Assembly: GCA_020881915.1 (NCBI GenBank)
Contig: JAJFPB010000006.1
Location: 4,340,001-4,404,000 of the forward strand
Length of the DNA stretch: 64,000 nt
From: Paramyrothecium sp. XJ0827
Taxonomy: Eukaryota > Ascomycota > Sordariomycetes > Hypocreales > Stachybotryaceae
Direction: 5' to 3'
A program made the translations under genes and the position numbers. Below, one piece after another: positions 44,276 to 54,909 of this stretch. The notes beneath the pieces were generated by a model, which was given only the letters and a program-made list of their open reading frames with translations, had not been told where the DNA came from and ran no database searches. Numbering within the stretch: position 1 is the first letter of the stretch; the number at the start of each line of letters is the position of its first letter.

Positions 44276-45966
44276 TTTGAAGGTTGTTGGAAATTGAGTG
44301 AGTGCTTATTCGTAAGACAAGAAGTTTCTGAAGTAGGCTATGAGTAGGAGACTTTGGAGGTCTTTGAAGGTGGAAGGCTTGTTAAGATGTGACTGAAGTG
44401 ACTGAAGTGATGAGGATGATACAAAACCTGCTGGAGAAGGGAGATCACATCTCCTCTTATAGTTTTCAAAACTGTTCCAGCATTACAGGACCGAGCATTT
44501 CTTCGCCTGGCTTGAATGCTTTGAAAAAGAAGTCATGGCGAAACTGAAACAAGCCGGCTCAATGTTTCCCCCGCAACTTCAGCCTTGCACGTCAAAACTA
44601 GGATGTAAGATTATTCCAACGATAATATCGCGACATCCTGCAGGGCATTCTTTCGTGCCCCTACAGTCAGCTTCATGTGAAATGGTTTGAGGTATTGAAC
44701 CTTACAGTCCGCTCACAGCCTGCTGCAAATATCATAGGGAAACCCCAGTCACGTCAAGCATACCTAATCGGTGTCGACCAACAAAGCAGATGCATCGTGT
44801 TTTGAGGCTCAGTGGTCAACGCCACCAATCTCGCGTTGAAAGCGATTGGTCGAACCCCCCCCCAACTAGCGGGTCGCAGATGCACCGCGCCTGACAAGAG
44901 TGCATATCTGCAGGGGTTTCAACCAGTCAGGAATGCACGCAAAAGGGACAAAGCTGAAAGATTGTTGCTAAAAATGCTTCTGCAGCCTCCCCAGCCGCAT
45001 CTAGCCCTAAGTATACATTGTACCTGATGCATGTCATTTCCCACCAGCAACTCTATTCGGGCTGCGTCCGATTTGTATGCCTTGGCGACGGCATTTTCAC
45101 CTTGCCCCTGACAGCCTCGGCAAGGAGCGAGTCTCATTCCGCCTCGTCCCCTGGGTATAGAGGTGGTCCGAGCAGACATAAGCACAAGGACTGCACAGTT
45201 ACGATTTACGAGGAACATACCATCAGGGCTTTTATGAGCCATCCGATGTTCTAGGGTCCGCAAGCTGAATCGGTGGAAAATTGACCCCAGTTTAACTCGA
45301 GTTTGGCATGCAGGGATTGACCAGCGAGCAATGCTAATTTGACATCCCAGCAAACTTAAGCAGTGGGAAGCTCTCTCGAGGCTACCTGCTCCAGTAATGT
45401 TAATGACCAGTTGGACTATGAGATAAACCGCATCGACTTGCTTCTGCGTTGATTTTGAGTTTATCGTCAGTGTTCGGAATTGGTACATATGCCGCCACAA
45501 TGTATTTAGCAGCCTCTAACTGCTTCCTTTACGCCAGTCCAAGAATCTACACTGTAGCCTACCCTGCACAAAGGTCCCGAATCCATAAATAGATATGGTT
45601 ATATCTTTGGCCCCTGGTCGGGTTTGGTTAAAGTCCTTGGAAAAGCTTGTTGCAATCTCCGCAGTAAGCCACGGCTGGCAAAACTGGCGCGTGATGCCTA
45701 CATTAGGGAAGGTCAGCGAGCGGCACAGGCGGTTGTCAAAACTGCCTCAATAACACCCGGCTTTGTGGCTTGCGTAGTCATACCGCCCTGGCGGTGGGAC
45801 TTTTCAACGCTCAATTTTGGAGGCAAGATGCGAAACACCCATTAGATTTTTCTTTTTCAAAATTAATAAAAAGAAACAGTGCAGTAATATTTGATAAGGC
45901 TAAATCGCTAGGCTGACGTGATGTCGAATGTCGAGAGAGTCTAGAGGCACCGCTAGCGACGAAGTC
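44276..45966. other. intergenic, no supported gene
   Basis: About 1.7 kb. A 193-residue minus-strand frame (45500..44919) has no motif or signal sequence and overlaps other frames; I do not support it. Confidence 0.45.
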
Positions 45967-46296
45967 TCAATTTCTGAAAAGGAGGGCACGCTGTTTCTGG
46001 TGACGCAATACAGGTCGCTTACTCTTTCCTACCATAAAGTATTTCTGCGCCAATGATTGCGCCCAGCACCCGGGAGTTTTGGTCAAAGAGGCAACCACTG
46101 ACTCCATGTATTCGTCGACATGAAACTCCAGCAAGGGAATCACCATCATCTCCCACATTTCGTCTCTGGATAAGGTGAAGCCGTTGGCGGCATTTACTGT
46201 TGCCCAGGCAATGGGGATATACTCAAGATGCTTGTATGCCGACATGGGCATAACTCGGGACCAGAGGAGCCGAGCTCCGCCAAGGCAAAGTGGCAT
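45967..46296 (-). pseudogene. fragment resembling fungal ABA3-like sesquiterpene synthase
   Basis: A 109-residue minus-strand frame contains YKHLEYIPIAWATVNAANGF and WEMMVIPLLEFHVDEYMESV. This arrangement (an IP(F/I)AW..xN block, then EMMVISML..QxDEFME) is what I associate with the fungal terpene synthase group typified by BcABA3. No Asp-rich motif or downstream conserved blocks are present, and the frame ends with unrelated residues. It looks like an isolated internal piece of a gene. The identification is from memory of the motif and is uncertain. Confidence 0.35.
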
Positions 46297-47102
46297 TTGT
46301 CATCTTGACGATGGTACACTCCGAGGGAGTTAAGGAGGTGGAGGAGGTGAATCCAAAGGTGATCTGCGCAAGACTGGGCGCCCGTACTGCTTCGGGACTC
46401 GTGGATCTCAGTACAACACGAGGCAGCCCGAAGTACAGAGACCTTCTTATTGCTATCTAATAACTTTTTGAGTGTCCAAACTCTCGGTATGTATGCCGCT
46501 CATGTTCCCGTGCTACCCCACTAGTATCAAGCTGCAGTACATACTGTGAAGCGAGGTATACTTGCTCGATGTGTCGGCCAGAGGGTTTCTGTATCAAAGG
46601 CTTGTATGCTTTGGGAACATAAAAGTAACCGGGCTGACCTTGCACTAGTAGTCAATACTACTTGCTCTTCCTGAACGGAGGCTCGCCGCCACCTGCTCGT
46701 CGCGAAAGGAGGCTCGAGCTCACGCGTGGAGAGGACTGAGTCTGCACGGTGCCAACAGAAATAAGCGGTGGCGTTTTTGGCAAGCAGTGTAACTCCACGC
46801 GGGAGCGCAGTTGGTTGCCTTTGTTCTAGAGCGATCCGATGGAGGCCTCCTCTATGCAGTTGGCCTGCACTTTGTTCCCATCCTGACGCAGGATTTCTCC
46901 TTCGTCGTCTCATGGAATGGAAAGTTGCCAGATACAATCAAGGCCCTTGTTCAAAAACACGCGAGGCCAGCCAATTTTCCATGTCCCGCTGGGCGACGAG
47001 GCCTTTCCGACAAATACAGGCAGAAGACTGTGCTCTCAAGTCCCCTATCCAGTCAACCCGCAGGCACACTGAGCGATCTTCAACCTGCGCCGTACCGCCA
47101 TA
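46297..47102. other. intergenic upstream of hydrolase gene
   Basis: About 800 bp. The overlapping frames at 46527..47236 are open on both strands but show no motifs. This presumably includes the hydrolase promoter. Confidence 0.4.
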
Positions 47103-48278
47103 ATGAACACGTCAGCCCTCCTCCCGCTAGTGGCCGGCTTCCACCCGCTTTGCGGCCTTGCCTCTGCAGCCTTTACCAATCCCACCATCGCCTCATCCGC
47201 CGGAGGTGGCTCGGTCTGTCTGACGAGCAATGTTGACGTTTCCATCAACACGACAGGGTTCAAGCTCAAGTACTCCCCATCCCAAGACCAGAGCGCCGTG
47301 ACCGAGTCATTTGTCGATCTGTTCCAGGTCAACTCGACCTTTGCATCGAACGTAATTGCTGGCCCCAGTGTCATCACCGGCACCTACAGCATCTTTGTCA
47401 AGCTCTGTGCCAGCGGCGATCCAAGAAAGCTCACGTCCACCAAGACAGTACAGATCTTGTCGCACGGCGCCACTCTCGACCATACGTACTGGGATATTGC
47501 CCCGGGCTACAGCTATGTTGATGTTGCTTCTGCAGCAGGCTACGTGACACTCTCGTACGACCAGCTTGGCGTTGGTAACTCGGCACACCCAGATCCCATT
47601 CAGACTGTACAGGCCACCGCACAGGTTGCTGTTCTCCATGAGCTGATTGGCATGCTCCGAAATGGGTCGCTGAGCGGGTACCGCTTTCGCAATGTCGTCG
47701 GCGTCGGCCACAGCGCTGGGAGCACTCTGACTCAGGGCATCACCACGCAGTATCCAAAGGACGTTGATGCTGCGATCCTGTCCGGCATCAGCGCCAGCGC
47801 TGCCTCGGTCGCTCTGACAGTTGCGGCTTTCAACTTTATAAATGCCAATACCGAGCCGGCGCCCAAGCTCAAGAAGCTGCCCCCCGGTTACCTGACCCAA
47901 GAGTCTGCTACCGGTATTCAGTTCGCCTTCTATCGGTACCCGAATTACAACAACGATATATTCCACAAGCAGGTCGTCAACAAACAAACCAATACACTCG
48001 GCGTGCTGCTCACGCTGGGTGGTATCGTCGCGCCGTCCACGGCCTTTCACGGACCTGTCGACATTATTAACGGCCAGAATGACCTCGTCTTCTGTGGCGG
48101 TAACTGCCTCTACCCAACGGATCAGAATGCTGTGACATTGTCCACGTTCTACCCAGCAGCCTCGAAGGGGAGCCAGACTTATATTGTGAAGGGTGCCGGG
48201 CATTCCATCGCTGCGCATAAGAGCGGGCCGGGGAGTTACAAGCACATGATTCAATTCTTGAAAGCAAACCGTCTGTGA
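47103..48278 (+). CDS. secreted alpha/beta hydrolase, 391 aa
   Basis: A single exon encodes 391 residues. Residues 1-22 form a signal peptide (LAGFHPLCGLASA), so it is exported. A beta-rich N-terminal part leads to the hydrolase core: ILSHGATLDHTYWD (oxyanion region), YVTLSYDQLGVGNSAHPD, and the nucleophile elbow VVGVGHSAGSTLTQG with the catalytic Ser. The Asp lies in VDIINGQNDLVFCGGNC and the His in IVKGAGHSIAAHKSGP, completing the triad. The size and order match a family of fungal extracellular esterase/lipase-like proteins. The substrate cannot be inferred. It has no introns, and base composition is GC-rich compared with its flanks. The long antisense frame (48296..47307) is a composition shadow. 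Confidence 0.88.
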   Translation: MNTSALLPLVAGFHPLCGLASAAFTNPTIASSAGGGSVCLTSNVDVSINTTGFKLKYSPSQDQSAVTESFVDLFQVNSTFASNVIAGPSVITGTYSIFVKLCASGDPRKLTSTKTVQILSHGATLDHTYWDIAPGYSYVDVASAAGYVTLSYDQLGVGNSAHPDPIQTVQATAQVAVLHELIGMLRNGSLSGYRFRNVVGVGHSAGSTLTQGITTQYPKDVDAAILSGISASAASVALTVAAFNFINANTEPAPKLKKLPPGYLTQESATGIQFAFYRYPNYNNDIFHKQVVNKQTNTLGVLLTLGGIVAPSTAFHGPVDIINGQNDLVFCGGNCLYPTDQNAVTLSTFYPAASKGSQTYIVKGAGHSIAAHKSGPGSYKHMIQFLKANRL

Positions 48279-49916
48279 GCGCTGCCACCCACACAATCCC
48301 GTCTGCAGACAATCGCTTCGGGTGATATGTACAGGCAGTTCAGCCAGAGATTAACTTCATGTGACTCCTATGTGGCGGAGGCTTCCTACATCAGGAGGTA
48401 ATACAATTGACCTTGTGTGAAGGGCTAAGGTATCTAGTTCGTAGTTTAGTAACTTGTTAAGGTTATACTAGGTATGAATGGGTCAGCAACTGAGGATACA
48501 AGGAGCTTACTACCTCCCCCTCACCAAGATAGCCATCAAGGCTGGAGCCACGGCTCTTGGGGGTGACTCTTGGAGGTATGAAGTGATACAAGAATTGGTA
48601 ATGGAATTACACTAACTGATTTCCTATACACTAGTAGCTGCTACTGTTGAAAACAATCCATTCATCGTTCCTTCACCCCCAATACCGTCCTCGCCCGTCT
48701 CAGACCGAAAGAATGTAAGGTCCCTAAGCTCGTCCTCAAAAATACCCTAAAGGACATCCATGATCTCGTGCAGTACCTCGTTCCTGAGGCTCAGGAGACA
48801 ATCTTTGGAGAGGGTATTTGCGTTATGTCGGCAGTCGGACGTTTGCCATGTTTGCATTAACTGACTCGGGTATGCACGGATTCATCAGTCTCTCTGCATT
48901 ATAATGGTCGTGAGGATGGTTATCCCATTTGCCCCGGTTCTACTAAATATTACCATTCTCTACATTACCCCTCGTATCAGGACCAAACAAGGTCGTGCGG
49001 TTATCGGGAGCGGAAGGTTCGTGCTAGCAACTTTGGCAATGTAGCCCTGAAAAACTCGCAGGCTCTTGCCAACGATGGCAGATTAAGGCTGCCAAATTCG
49101 CAAATAAGGCCCAGGAGACTGCTGCGGATACCAAACGCCGGATTGAGGAGCTGGTACAGAAAGGAATACAATCTGCGGCTAGTACGTCGGCTTAGCTCAA
49201 AGACAGGGGCTCTGGTCTGACCGGAGCCGCCCTTGAGAACGCCAATACCTTCCCCAGCTAGGTCGAAATACCCTGAACAATGCCACCAACATTGCTTCAT
49301 CTGTAATCATCACTGGAAACTAACAAACGCAGTCCCCCTCTTTTCGAACAACTTGCAAAGTATCATGTCTTAAATTATGTATGAGCAGGCGTTATAGCAA
49401 GTATGAAATGGGTCCAATATCTAATCACAAGCTGCTCTTGTCATACATAGTAAGGGTTCAATCTGTTCGCTGCTCAACAAGAAGCTGTGAAGTTGCTGTT
49501 GCTGACAATCGCCATCATATGCGCGAACAACACATGCATGCTGTCCCCTTTGGAACGTCTTGATGCATCGGTAAGAGCGACCCAGTGCTTTGAAATGTTG
49601 CAAGATGCTCCGTTGGATGTAGTCCACCCAAGCCGACCTGGGTATTGGCTCCAATAGTAGTTCTTCAAGCAGAAAAAAGCTCACGTCCGCGGTAAGATGC
49701 TTAAAAAGTAGTAAATGGTGTGGTATAGATTGAGGGGAGTAAGACGGTGCAATGCCAAAGCCGGACGAATACGACACATACGAGGAAATGGCGGTGAAGG
49801 CGCTGTGTCCAGGTGTGGGAACTCTGTATGATGTCCGGCACAATTCATTAATTGTACATGAAGTTATTACTGCCAAGGTGCTCTCAACTGTCAAGCCTTG
49901 ATACTCATCAAGAAAC
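48279..49916. other. intergenic with possible decayed coding pieces
   Basis: About 48655..48860 on the plus strand one frame gives LARLRPKECKVPKLVLKN and DIHDLVQYLVPEAQETIFG. About 49065..49195 another gives QIKAAKFANKAQETAADTKR. These look protein-like but are short, without starts or splice sites, and I do not recognise them. No functional gene is supported. Confidence 0.35.
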
Positions 49917-51902
49917 ATGGCTTTTTACGCTGAATTTCCCTTGGAGAAGGCTCGCAAGGAGATTCGACTGATAACATTGCATCCTGGTAAATTTGGCGAG
50001 GCTACCGAGTGTACGCTATCAGTCGTTTCTCTCCTTGATAGTCCCAAGTATGAGACGCTCTCATACGTGTGGGGGGATGCCACCATAACGGTGCCGATAA
50101 CGGTGAACAACCAAAAACACCAGATAACCACGAACCTGGCACTGGCTTTGAAGTATCTTCGGGATAGTTCAGAGCCGCTTGTCTTGTGGATTGACGCCCT
50201 TTCAATTGACCAGACGTCGAGCGAGGAAAAGGCATGGCAGGTTGCAATGATGTCTCTTATTTACGCCTCTTGCGAGCAGGCCAACATATGGCTCGGCCAG
50301 GAATTTGAACAGGCTGACATGAAATATGCGGGTTGGTTCTCTCAGCCACGTATGAATCCAGGCATAGACGTCATGATGCAGATGACGTTGGGCTTGATCC
50401 TCGACCTCGCTAAAGATAAGCATCTGGACGATATTTACTCGCTGGATTTTCGTGAAGGAGGATGGGATCCAATTGATGATGACCCGAGCCTAGCGCTTCA
50501 AGGCATGAGAGTCTTGATGCATCGGCCGTGGTGGGAGCGTGTTTGGGTCATCCAAGAGGTAGTCATTCCATCAAAGACGATTGTCAAGATGGGATATTTA
50601 CAGCTCGATTGGCGAGATTTCACCAGTGCGGCACGCAATTTGGAGAAGCACACAGCCACTTGCTGCCGGGACACTCACAACCGGATCAAGGGGTACAATA
50701 ATGGATACCTCGAAACATTCACAATTATCGTCGACTCTATCGCCGTGCTTCAAGCAAAGCGACACATGCCTGAGCAACCTCCTGACTTTCTAGAAGTCTT
50801 CTACAGCTTTTGCGGCCGCAAAGCGACATTGGGCCATGACAAAATATTCTCCATGTTTGGACTCTTGAAGGACACCGATGATGTGGTTCAAGATGTGCCT
50901 GTGAACTACTCAATCACAGAGGCGGAGCTTTGTCGTCAGGTGACAGTCGCTCTGCTAAAACGTGGCTCGCTAGATGTTCTGGCTGGCGATAATTCTCTAA
51001 AACTCATCGCGGATCGCCCATCGTGGGAAAAAGATTTCACCATTACCCTCGGGACTAACCAGCACTACAAGGAACGTAATCGGTTCGTGCATCAGCAGCT
51101 GTTTCCGCCGTTTCTTGAGCCTGAAGGCCGTTCCATCGAAGTCAACACCGACCCAGGACCCTTGAATGGCCAAGTACTCATGGCTAGGGGTGTCCATGTG
51201 GATACGATTCGGGCTATAGTGGGAGCAAAATACCCGAGTGACCTAATACTCGACACAAAACATATTCATCCTTGGCTCCAGGCTCTCCAAGGAATAGCGG
51301 AAATGGCTAGCAACGATACTAGCAATACGTTCAAGATACGTGTAAACGAGCAGCAGAACCTCAAGGAAGCCTTTTGGAGAACAATGCTGGGGGAGCACAA
51401 GAGAGACAAGCGGCCAGGCACAAGATCAAGCGCTACTGCCACGTCGAACAACAATGAGTTGACTGTGGAAGGCTCTGCGAAGACTAGTGAGACGGAGCAT
51501 GAACCCGAAGGTATGGTAGCGGCAGCCGCTACACGCTTTAGAAGCCTACGGCGGCTGGAAGCTTACGACCTGCACGATATGGCGGACTGGATTGTCACTA
51601 TGTGGCAGAAACCCAAGGCCGTGAATCTGAATGGTTTTGAGGAGGCCATGTTAAATACAGTTCTAGAAAGACGCTTTGTTATTGGTGGAAATGGATACTT
51701 TGGACTGGTCCCGAAGGAGACTCAATCTGATGATGAAATTTGGGTGCTTCACGGGGGAAGATTGCCATTCGTGTTGAGGAAGACGGGTGATGGTAACCAG
51801 GGGACGAGACGCATCGTGGGGGACTGCTTCATGCATGACATTATTGATGGGCGGGTGAAGCTGGAAGAAGGTAATGTTTGGAAGGACGTCTTGCTCTGTT
51901 GA
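49917..51902 (+). CDS. HET-domain (heterokaryon incompatibility) protein, 661 aa
   Basis: A single exon encodes 661 residues. The HET domain occupies about residues 45-215. Its three conserved blocks are clear: YETLSYVWGDATITVP, LVLWIDALSIDQTSSEEKAWQ followed by IYASCEQANIWLG, and PWWERVWVIQEVVIPS. Such domains trigger cell death when a fungal allorecognition or immune complex is activated, and are structurally related to TIR domains. After the domain the protein has YSFCGRKATLGHDKIFSMFGLL, usual for this family, and a low-complexity Ser/Thr/Glu stretch around residues 505-535. The C-terminal region has no recognised repeats. It converges on an NLR-type gene 420 bp downstream on the other strand, a setting typical of incompatibility loci. 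Confidence 0.93.
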   Translation: MAFYAEFPLEKARKEIRLITLHPGKFGEATECTLSVVSLLDSPKYETLSYVWGDATITVPITVNNQKHQITTNLALALKYLRDSSEPLVLWIDALSIDQTSSEEKAWQVAMMSLIYASCEQANIWLGQEFEQADMKYAGWFSQPRMNPGIDVMMQMTLGLILDLAKDKHLDDIYSLDFREGGWDPIDDDPSLALQGMRVLMHRPWWERVWVIQEVVIPSKTIVKMGYLQLDWRDFTSAARNLEKHTATCCRDTHNRIKGYNNGYLETFTIIVDSIAVLQAKRHMPEQPPDFLEVFYSFCGRKATLGHDKIFSMFGLLKDTDDVVQDVPVNYSITEAELCRQVTVALLKRGSLDVLAGDNSLKLIADRPSWEKDFTITLGTNQHYKERNRFVHQQLFPPFLEPEGRSIEVNTDPGPLNGQVLMARGVHVDTIRAIVGAKYPSDLILDTKHIHPWLQALQGIAEMASNDTSNTFKIRVNEQQNLKEAFWRTMLGEHKRDKRPGTRSSATATSNNNELTVEGSAKTSETEHEPEGMVAAAATRFRSLRRLEAYDLHDMADWIVTMWQKPKAVNLNGFEEAMLNTVLERRFVIGGNGYFGLVPKETQSDDEIWVLHGGRLPFVLRKTGDGNQGTRRIVGDCFMHDIIDGRVKLEEGNVWKDVLLC

Positions 51903-52322
51903 CGTGTGTCTAATGACGTAAATGGAATCATTTGGTGGGCTACACTTACGGTTCATTCCGAGCTTTTCTGAAAGTCAGGGAGCTGTTGAGAGGCAGAATG
52001 GCCTTGTTTCTCACCTTCAATTTAAGGCCCTCCTATTGAAGGGATAGTTGGTGTCATGTCCTGGCCTTTTCTTTCAGCAGACGCCGTCCGGAACAGGTAT
52101 TGAGCTTTTAGCATATCGAGCACATACGCCTCGAAGCCTAATTACACTAACACGCAAGACTTGATGGCTAGTAGCAGTTACTATAGTATAATTACCTTAG
52201 GCAAGGTAGCTTAGAGATATTTACATCTCTAACATTATTTACTCTCACTAGCTAAGTTCTTTATATATTATTAACTTAGGTACTTAATCATATATTTTTA
52301 CCAGCGAGGCTTCTGAATCCTG
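51903..52322. other. intergenic between converging HET and NLR genes
   Basis: About 420 bp. The right half (52150..52310) is very AT-rich with TA-rich words and may be a decayed insertion at the point where the NLR gene loses its C-terminus. Confidence 0.45.
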
Positions 52323-54406
52323 TCATGATCCCAGATAAGATTTGAGATTCAATAACTCCTTTTCATCGTCGTTGAGCCGGTCGAAGTTCATGTTCCACAC
52401 TGTGCTCAAAGAGTACTTGTATGAGCTGTTCGCGGGCTGCAGCTGAAAGTTTTGGAAGTCTTTCAAAATATTCCGGGTGTTATAGGCGTCCAAGAACTGG
52501 GACAAGGTGAGAGAGTTGTGTATCACGATGCTGGCGGCCTGGGAGATTCCTAGCGGGAGGCATCCCAGTTTGTGGACTATTTGGCGGGCAGCATCTGGGT
52601 CTTCCTGAGCGGAACAGGTTGCCATTCTCGCCCTTTGTTGACTGCTTACCTTCAGGAGCAGGATCATTGTCTCGTCTTCCCTCAGCTGTTCGAGTTCGAC
52701 GCCGTGATACTCGTTCATGTTGAGCATGGTAAGGTCCCGTGTCGTGATCAAGATGGAACCGTACGCGCCTGGCTCAGAACACAACTCCCGCAGTAGGTCG
52801 TGCTTGTCGTTGCCATCGGAATTGTCAAAGATCATTAGCCATGGCCTCTCCGATATAGCAGATTAGGATCAAAACTCAGAGCGGGAGCCGCGGCAGACGA
52901 CGGTGGCTGATCTAGTTTTTTGAGAGCCCCTTTGACTGCCTCCTTTGCTTTGACGCTGGACAAGCCTGTTCCCAGGCCCATTCTTTGGCAAAGTGGATGA
53001 AGTTTTCCACGAGCTTCGCCTTTCCGTCCGCATCGGCGCAAAGTATGACCTGGTAGTCATCACGGTGCAGATGCGCATAGCTCAATGCCACCTGCGTCTT
53101 GCCCATGCCGCCCAGACCGGCAATAGAAAATAACCTTACCGCGCCTTGTATGCTCAGCAGGCTGGCCCAGGATGTCGTGGATGAGTTTCAAGGTGCTCTC
53201 TCTCCCTCCGAAATCCGGGATGACTTCGAACGAGGTCATGACATAACATGGAATGTTAATGGCCGGCGTATGATGTCTGCTTGACTGGATACTTCGACTG
53301 TGTACAGAATTCGGGATTAAGACGGAGAATTTGATTAGAGGATGCGCTTTCTTACGTTACTGCAGCAGAAACTGGGGATCACCTTGTGAGGCCGAGGACA
53401 GTTGATCGAAGTCTGGGCTAGTGACGGTTATCCAGCTGACAGGTTCCAGTTCGGACCTGTAACCCACTTGCGGGTGTTTGGGTGGGCAGACCTCGCTTAC
53501 GAGGTTTGTTATGGTGGACATGAAGAGGTCAAAGAAACCTTGACCATCGCCACGATGTGAATACATTGTGAGCTCCGCATGGTCTTTCTCGACGCCAATC
53601 AGCTTTTTATTCTCCCAGCCTAGGGACGATACGGAGTCGGAGCACAGCTCAAGGGAGTTAGCAGAGAAGTTTGAAGCACGTAGATGACCGGGTCCTTACC
53701 CAATCGTCTCGACTGCGTTCGAAGAGGGTAAAATTGTCCTTGATGCACGGAGTCCTCTTGGCTTCGTAGAGGATTCGAACGGGAAAGCGACAACGCAGTG
53801 ATCTAAACCTCTCCAGTGCTTCCTTGATGACGTTCCAATCCTCGTCCTTGGATTTCTTCAATGCTTCGACAGCATCATGCCTCTTCTTGATGCCGAACTC
53901 TACGGCAGCACATTTGATGCACACGGTCTCAAAGTCCGGGTGCGACTCGTCTTGCCACCAGGCGATGAACACGACGGTTCGCTTGCTGTCAAATATCTGG
54001 CGAAACGTCTGGTTGGTCTTGGCAAGCAGGAGGGCCTTGATCCGTTCAGCTCCATGGTCCGTTCAGCTCCATGGTTGGTAGGGTTGGCGCGGATAGGAGT
54101 GAGGCTTACTTTCTTCAGAATAATGAAACCAAAGCTGTAGCAGACGAAGATTAGAGGCCGGTCAGGTGCGTCCTCGCGTCTAGCTGCCAGAATGTAAAGC
54201 AAGGTCTCGGTTTGGTTCGTCAGGTCAACCCAGGAAGCGGCCGAGAATTCCTTGGCAAAGTCGTACTGGAGAGCCATGATACGCACTTGCGGTACTTGGT
54301 GGCTCAAGACGTCGCGAAGCCATTGCTTGTGATCCTTGAGCTTGTACTGCGGATGGAGCGTGGGGAGGCCAGGGATCGAGACGATGCCCGCCTGCCCATT
54401 GGACAA
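52323..54406 (-). pseudogene. NLR-type gene: alpha/beta-hydrolase-like N-domain + NB-ARC, damaged
   Basis: The gene starts at 54406; the first exons (54406..54110, 54035..53700, 53647..53361) join in frame. The N-terminal domain is the hydrolase-like type common in fungal NLRs (VRIMALQYDF, RPLIFVCYSFGFIILKKA), but the usual GHSLGG elbow is CYSFGF. An NB-ARC follows: DFGGREST, then Walker A in [17 protein letters not shown], Walker B in WLMIFDNSDGND, a sensor-like SILITTRD, GLPL-like LGCLPLGISQAAS and DRLNDDEKELLN. Frame changes lie between GGREST and Walker A (about 53150-53180) and after [10 protein letters not shown] (about 52985). A 57-nt intron before PWLMIFDN fits. The frame ends after KSYLGS with no TPR, ankyrin or WD sensor repeats. 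It is therefore probably a pseudogene. Confidence 0.78.
54042..54075. repeat. 17-bp perfect tandem duplication in the NLR gene intron
   Basis: CCGTTCAGCTCCATGGT occurs twice in a row (54042..54058 and 54059..54075). The duplication lies inside the 74-nt first intron (54036..54109) and explains why that intron is longer than its neighbours. Confidence 0.85.
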
Positions 54407-54909
54407 TCACTCACCGGTGAGGAAGCAGGTAACACAGGGCCGTCACCCGCCTCATGGCTACCACCTGACAGCCGGTGGTGCTGCAGCCGGTGGTGCTGCA
54501 GCCGGTGGTTATTGTGAGGAACAAGTTCTCGGTCCGCGCAACACACCTGGCGTGCTTCGTTGCCTTTTTGCCTTATGAGGTAACATAAGGTACACACTCC
54601 AGCTACCTTCCGTATCTTTGTATTGTCTTGTGCACAACATAACCCTCACTTTGCCTCTCCCTCTACATTTCATCATCTTTGTTCTTTGTTCTCCCCCTTC
54701 GTTCTCAATAATGCGCAAAGGCCGCTGCTGTGTGCCCAGGTTCATCTAGTGCCAATCCGAGATCAACCATCACATTGAGGTCCACCACCTCCTGTGCTGT
54801 TTAACCTCCCTCCGTCTTTAGCTGGGCCCTTTCAGGCTCGACAAAGCAGGCACCAGTTGCCCTCTTTCACCCACCTCCGCTGTCCGTCAGTCACGACAGT
54901 GCGTCTGCC
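54407..54909. other. intergenic between divergent NLR and amidase loci
   Basis: About 500 bp. It includes the 15-bp minisatellite at 54469..54510 just upstream of the NLR start, then a pyrimidine-rich stretch (about 54590..54700), a likely amidase promoter or leader. Nothing else is recognised. Confidence 0.5.
54469..54510. repeat. 15-bp minisatellite, 2.8 copies
   Basis: CAGCCGGTGGTGCTG is repeated perfectly at 54469..54483 and 54484..54498 and partially at 54499..54510. It lies 63 bp upstream of the NLR start codon. Confidence 0.85.

Noticed and set aside
44919..45500. Minus-strand frame of 193 codons
   Set aside because: Composition and content show no protein-like pattern, and no start context or neighbours support it.
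47307..48296. Long minus-strand frame of 329 codons opposite the secreted hydrolase
   Set aside because: The plus-strand frame has the complete Ser-Asp-His triad and a signal peptide; the antisense frame has no motif.
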